A stretch of DNA of 5,069 bases from Hodarchaeum sp048939265 (lineage in GTDB: Archaea; Asgardarchaeota; Heimdallarchaeia; Hodarchaeales; Hodarchaeaceae): the NCBI GenBank assembly GCA_048939265.1, contig JBHLPQ010000246.1:1-5069 (forward strand), given 5' to 3'. Numbering within the stretch: position 1 is the stretch's first letter; each line of letters opens with the position of its first letter. The notes beneath the pieces are model-generated. The model saw nothing but the letters and a program-made list of their open reading frames with translations, was not told where the DNA came from and made no database searches. Of the stretch, positions 4,141-5,069 are shown piece after piece. Both the position numbers and the translations under genes were made by a program.

Positions 4141-5069
4141 ATGAGTTTCTTGCCGGGTAAGGTTCCAACCAAAGTTTTGGAGGAGATAGTTTTCAGAAAC
4201 TTGGGAGCCAAAAGAGACGATGTGGTTCTCAGTCCATCCATAGGCGAAGACGCAGCCATAATCCAAGCCGGAAACGAGCTCTTAGCAGTGTCTTCAGACC
4301 CCATAACCGGAGCCGAAGAGTGGCTGGGATGGCTAGCCGTCCACGTAAGCGCAAACGATGTTGCAACCCGTGGAGTTCAGCCCCGATGGTTCAACTCAAT
4401 TATACTGTTACCCAAAAACTCAACAGCCGAACTAGTAGAGAAGATTTGCACGCAGATGGACAAAGCTGCAAGCCAACTGAATGTTGCCATAGTAGGGGGG
4501 CACTGTGAAGTCACTCTGGGCATAGACCATCCCATAGTAACTGGATGCGCCATAGGTGTTGCCGAGGAAGGAAAGTACGTGACTTGCGGCGGAGCAAGAA
4601 TAGGCGACAGCATCATACTGACAAAGGGAACAGGGATAGAAGGAACAGCCATACTGGCTTCAGACCGACACACAGACCTTCTACAGGTCTTTGACGAAAA
4701 CTTCCTGAACCAAGCAGAACGCTTCTTCGAAAAAATCAGCGTAGTAAAAGACGCCCTCACAGCCTTCAGAACAGGAGGAGTCTCAGCCATGCATGACCCA
4801 ACCGAGGGAGGCGTGGCAGGGGGATTGCATGAGCTGGCTGACGCCGCAAACGTCGGCTTCAACGTTCACGAGGAAAACATCTTGGTTCCGGAAGAGACGC
4901 ATAAGATATGTGCACATTTCGATGTTGACCCTCTCCAGCTCATAAGCTCCGGGTCGCTTCTCATTGTGGCTGAAGAATCGAAGACAGACGAGATAATCAG
5001 CAGTTTATCGAAGAGTGGCGTTCAATCCTCGATAATAGGTGAAGTAACGGAGCCTGAGCTGGGAAGAAA
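4141..5069 (+). CDS. HypE-like / AIR synthase-family protein (3' end beyond window)
   Basis: 309 codons are visible and the frame runs off the window. The protein belongs to the PurM/ThiL/SelD/HypE fold, whose members bind ATP and phosphorylate or activate a substrate. Visible motifs in order are the N-terminal acidic phosphate/metal motif SIGEDAAI (33-40), SSDPITG (51-57), SANDVATRGVQPRWF (70-84), VGGHCEV (118-124), KGTGIEGTAILAS (162-174), MHDPTEGGVAGGLHELA (217-233) and ISSGSLLI (268-275). These match HypE-like proteins, HypE being the carbamoyl-dehydrating enzyme that makes the cyanide ligand of NiFe hydrogenases, and also archaeal AIR-synthase-related paralogues of unknown role. HypE's decisive C-terminal cysteine would lie beyond the window, so I do not assign hypE. 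ATG 4141 is chosen because an in-frame stop lies at 4120-4122 and no other standard start intervenes. It is GC-richer than its upstream neighbours and has its own TATA-like element, so it is likely a separate unit. Confidence 0.92.
   Translation, partial: MSFLPGKVPTKVLEEIVFRNLGAKRDDVVLSPSIGEDAAIIQAGNELLAVSSDPITGAEEWLGWLAVHVSANDVATRGVQPRWFNSIILLPKNSTAELVEKICTQMDKAASQLNVAIVGGHCEVTLGIDHPIVTGCAIGVAEEGKYVTCGGARIGDSIILTKGTGIEGTAILASDRHTDLLQVFDENFLNQAERFFEKISVVKDALTAFRTGGVSAMHDPTEGGVAGGLHELADAANVGFNVHEENILVPEETHKICAHFDVDPLQLISSGSLLIVAEESKTDEIISSLSKSGVQSSIIGEVTEPELGR

Noticed and set aside
4377..4862. Minus-strand open frame of 161 codons
   Set aside because: It is opposite the HypE-like gene, whose motifs run without break through the region; the Ser/Pro/Thr-rich product has no recognisable feature.
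1..5069. CRISPR array, insertion sequence or toxin-antitoxin pair
   Set aside because: I saw no regularly spaced repeats, transposase-like protein, long terminal inverted repeats or small overlapping gene pair of that type.

Overview
The window looks archaeal. The evidence is a tRNA-Gln of archaeal type, two TrmB-family winged-helix regulators, AT-rich TATA-like elements about 25-30 bases before gene starts, and one strong anti-16S Shine-Dalgarno (GGAGGTGA) among otherwise SD-poor genes. I cannot name the lineage from sequence alone. A mesophilic Bathyarchaeia-like or Asgard-like archaeon would fit, but that is a guess.

Layout from left to right: tRNA-Gln(UUG) with encoded CCA (2-77, +); an intergenic stretch with two T tracts; a six-helix membrane protein resembling an ECF transporter S component (252-806, -); a 647-residue regulator (926-2869, -) built as TrmB winged helix, TrmB-type sensor domain, TPR-like repeats, basic linker and alpha/beta-hydrolase fold; a 90-base divergent intergenic region rich in inverted repeats; a 140-residue exported protein (2960-3382, +); a short stand-alone TrmB-type winged-helix protein (3453-3866, +); a 274-base gap; and the 5' 309 codons of a HypE-like AIR-synthase-family protein (4141 to the window edge, +).

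The centre of interest is the block 252-3866. The large regulator ends in an alpha/beta-hydrolase domain whose scaffold is well kept (DLRGTGESDKPPG), but the nucleophile Ser is Tyr, the catalytic His is Leu and the oxyanion HG is AW. This suggests a former enzyme now used as a ligand-binding sensor. The short protein downstream aligns without gaps to the N-terminus of the large regulator (34 of 103 identical by hand count), but has acidic and aliphatic residues where the recognition helix should be basic. It may therefore be a partner or antagonist rather than an independent repressor.

Inferred model: the large regulator senses a small hydrophobic molecule or vitamin-like compound. It controls itself, the divergent exported protein and perhaps the uptake-like membrane protein, through the dyads at 2857-2949. 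The short regulator modulates it. None of this is proven by the sequence. The HypE-like gene is clearly GC-richer and probably belongs to a different, core-genome unit. A 9-base exact (12 of 14) repeat of the tRNA 3' end at 4046-4059 raises the weaker possibility that the AT-rich block was inserted at the tRNA.
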